Below the pieces are notes generated by a model. The model searched no databases. It saw nothing but the letters and a program-made list of their open reading frames with translations, and was not told the DNA's origin. Shown here in pieces: positions 6,901 to 8,113 of a stretch of DNA of 8,113 bases. Within the stretch, counting starts at the first letter, position 1. Each line of letters opens with the position of its first letter. Position numbers and translations under genes: made by a program. This DNA comes from Bacillota bacterium (GTDB taxonomy: Bacteria > Bacillota > Clostridia > Christensenellales > CALWSW01). The stretch covers positions 1 to 8,113 of the forward strand of contig JAEYFO010000030.1 in NCBI GenBank assembly GCA_023402915.1, given 5' to 3'.

Positions 6901-7150
6901 GCCTTTCGCCGTTTGGACTTCGGGCTGAGGGAATTCCGGTCGTGCGCCCCATTCGGGCTTTCTCCCGGAACGCTTTTCCGTTGCCCCTTGGCGCCTGCGC
7001 TTTGCGGCCTTTCGCCGTTTGGACTTTAGGCTGAGGGAATTCCGGTCGCCCATTCGGGCTTTCGCCCCGAACGCTCTCCACCGCCCGTTGGCGTTTGCGC
7101 TTGCGGCCCTTCGGCCGGTTGGGCTTTAGAGGCTATTGGAAATTCCGGCG
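6901..7150. repeat. Degenerate tandem repeat, about 2.5 copies
   Basis: Copy A (6901-7006, 106 bp) and copy B (7007-7105, 99 bp) are tandem. Their first 42 bases match at 40 positions, including the shared core GGCTGAGGGAATTCCGGTCG. Both then carry CATTCGGGCTTTC and end in a TTGG..., TGCGC-rich tail. A third, more diverged partial copy (7106-7150) keeps the GCCCTTCGG start and the AATTCCGG core. The 106 and 99 bp periods are not both multiples of three, so the repeat is not protein-coding. Each unit holds small GCCC/GGGC hairpins, for example 7048-7059 and 7056-7067, which share an arm and so exclude each other. Function unknown. Confidence 0.8.
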
Positions 7151-7184
7151 TTCCCTTCGGCGGATTCTTTTTTTTCAACCCATC

Positions 7185-7198
7185 GAACCGGCCGGTTC
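7185..7198. promoter_or_regulatory. Perfect 14-bp palindrome, possible operator
   Basis: GAACCGGCCGGTTC is its own reverse complement. It sits about 6-19 bp past the start expected from the minus-strand promoter at 7211-7239, a position where a repressor could block ilvE transcription. No regulator gene is present in the window, so the operator role is inference. A simple RNA hairpin with a 5-bp stem and GGCC loop is the alternative. Confidence 0.4.
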
Positions 7199-7210
7199 CG
7201 CCGCTTTTTC

Positions 7211-7239
7211 AATATACAGCATACAGCAAAATACAGCAA
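7211..7239 (-). promoter_or_regulatory. Candidate ilvE promoter with ATACAGC repeats
   Basis: TTGCTG (7239-7234) and TATATT (7216-7211) are separated by 17 bp on the minus strand. The -35 matches only TTG; the -10 matches five of six. The same stretch contains three direct copies of ATACAGC (7214-7220, 7221-7227, 7231-7237), two of them within a tandem ATACAGCAAA. Transcription would start near 7204 and give ilvE a leader of about 450 nt. Regularly spaced repeats overlapping a promoter can be regulator-binding sites; here that is a suggestion only. Confidence 0.45.
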
Positions 7240-7287
7240 ATTTTTCAATTTGAAAATTCGCCAAACTCTCCCCTGCGCCCTGCTTTC

Positions 7288-7920
<633 letters not shown>

Positions 7921-7969
7921 GGCTCCTCCGCTGCGTGAAAATCTCTGAGTGGTTCCCGTGGTTCCAACG

Positions 7970-8024
7970 GGTCGAACGTTCCGACCGGCTGCGCGAACCG
8001 TCGTTTGAGGAAAGGCGCGCAGCC
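7970..8024. repeat. Inverted repeats upstream of yigZ
   Basis: Two structures lie 50-105 nt before the yigZ start. GGTCG (7970-7974) and CGACC (7982-7986) flank AACGTTC, whose core AACGTT is itself palindromic. Immediately beyond, GGCTGCGCG (7987-7995) and CGCGCAGCC (8016-8024) form a perfect 9-bp stem with a 20-nt loop. On the minus strand the longer stem is followed by GGTCGG, with no T-tract, so it is not a standard terminator. I found no good yigZ promoter here; from 8025 to the right edge I see nothing further. Confidence 0.5.
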
Positions 8025-8113
8025 CCGCGCGTTTTTCGGCTGTTTCCGGATGGGCGGAAGCGGGCTTTTCTTTTGAAACCGCCAAGCCGCCGGCTTTCGG
8101 GGTGTTTCCAGCC

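Larger units (their letters stand above)
6758..7287. other. Long structured spacer upstream of ilvE
   Basis: This 530-nt spacer lies between the yigZ stop and the ilvE start. It contains an A/T-rich segment with a candidate promoter and three ATACAGC repeats (7211-7239), a perfect palindrome (7185-7198), a degenerate tandem repeat (6901-7150), an A7/T5 tract (6844-6855), and three hairpins next to the ilvE ribosome binding site (6792-6833). An A/T-rich imperfect hairpin lies near 7238-7260, just after yigZ. Minus-strand open frames across it are not convincing: the repeat copies are offset by 106 bp, which breaks frame, and none has a ribosome binding site. Confidence 0.7.

Noticed and set aside
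6484..7081. Minus-strand open frames over the tandem repeat (repeated peptide PEFPQP)
   Set aside because: Repeat copies are offset by 106 bp, so the same peptide falls in different frames; no start signals; overlap with ilvE.
7214..7237. CRISPR-like direct repeats (ATACAGC)
   Set aside because: Units are only 7 bp with spacing of 0-3 bp, so there are no spacers; better explained as promoter-region repeats.
6758..7287. T-box or other known riboswitch ahead of ilvE
   Set aside because: The conserved T-box antiterminator word was looked for on the minus strand and is absent; no known aptamer core was recognised.
7921..8085. N-terminal extension of YigZ from a start at 8085
   Set aside because: The added residues are unlike the family, the start would be TTG without a clear ribosome binding site, and GGAGG sits at the proper distance from 7920.
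7921..8113. tRNA-like GGTTCGA-type sequence near the right edge
   Set aside because: No cloverleaf could be built around it; the stems present are simple inverted repeats.

Overview
This window reads as chromosomal DNA from a GC-rich member of the Bacillota (Firmicutes), most likely a Clostridia lineage, probably host- or gut-associated. The grounds are AGGAGG-type ribosome binding sites ahead of every gene, GC-rich coding DNA beside T/A-rich intergenic DNA, a mitochondrial-type branched-chain aminotransferase, and long repeat-bearing spacers. The taxonomic placement is inference. No phage, plasmid, transposase, CRISPR or rRNA/tRNA signal is visible.

All five genes lie on the minus strand. 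Read in transcription order, from the right edge leftward, they are: a YigZ/IMPACT-family protein (7288-7920); a 530-nt spacer with a candidate promoter, a palindrome and a degenerate ~100-bp tandem repeat; branched-chain amino acid aminotransferase ilvE (5699-6757); a secreted-then-anchored single-pass membrane protein with four beta-sandwich-like repeats and a long low-complexity cytoplasmic tail (3505-5400); a DUF2461 protein (2767-3423); and full-length transketolase (606-2579). Transketolase has its own promoter and ends in a strong intrinsic terminator. The last ~600 nt (1-605) hold no credible gene.

The genes do not form one pathway. Transketolase (pentose phosphate, carbohydrate) and IlvE (Leu/Ile/Val) are housekeeping enzymes. 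YigZ and DUF2461 are widespread proteins of uncertain role. The membrane protein is lineage-type with no recognised function. The spacers are mostly long and structured, so the layout looks like separately controlled neighbours rather than a tight operon. The membrane protein and the DUF2461 gene may share a transcript.

The most unusual signal is at the left edge: a minus-strand sigma70-like promoter (TTGACG / TAAAAT) whose spacer contains an uninterrupted run of 11 G. This is the arrangement expected of a slipped-strand, phase-variable promoter, and it would drive a gene beyond the left edge. Second is the ilvE leader with its tandem repeats, promoter-proximal direct repeats and perfect palindrome. 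Third is the membrane protein with a repeated cytoplasmic tail. I see no clear defence system or other multi-gene novel system.
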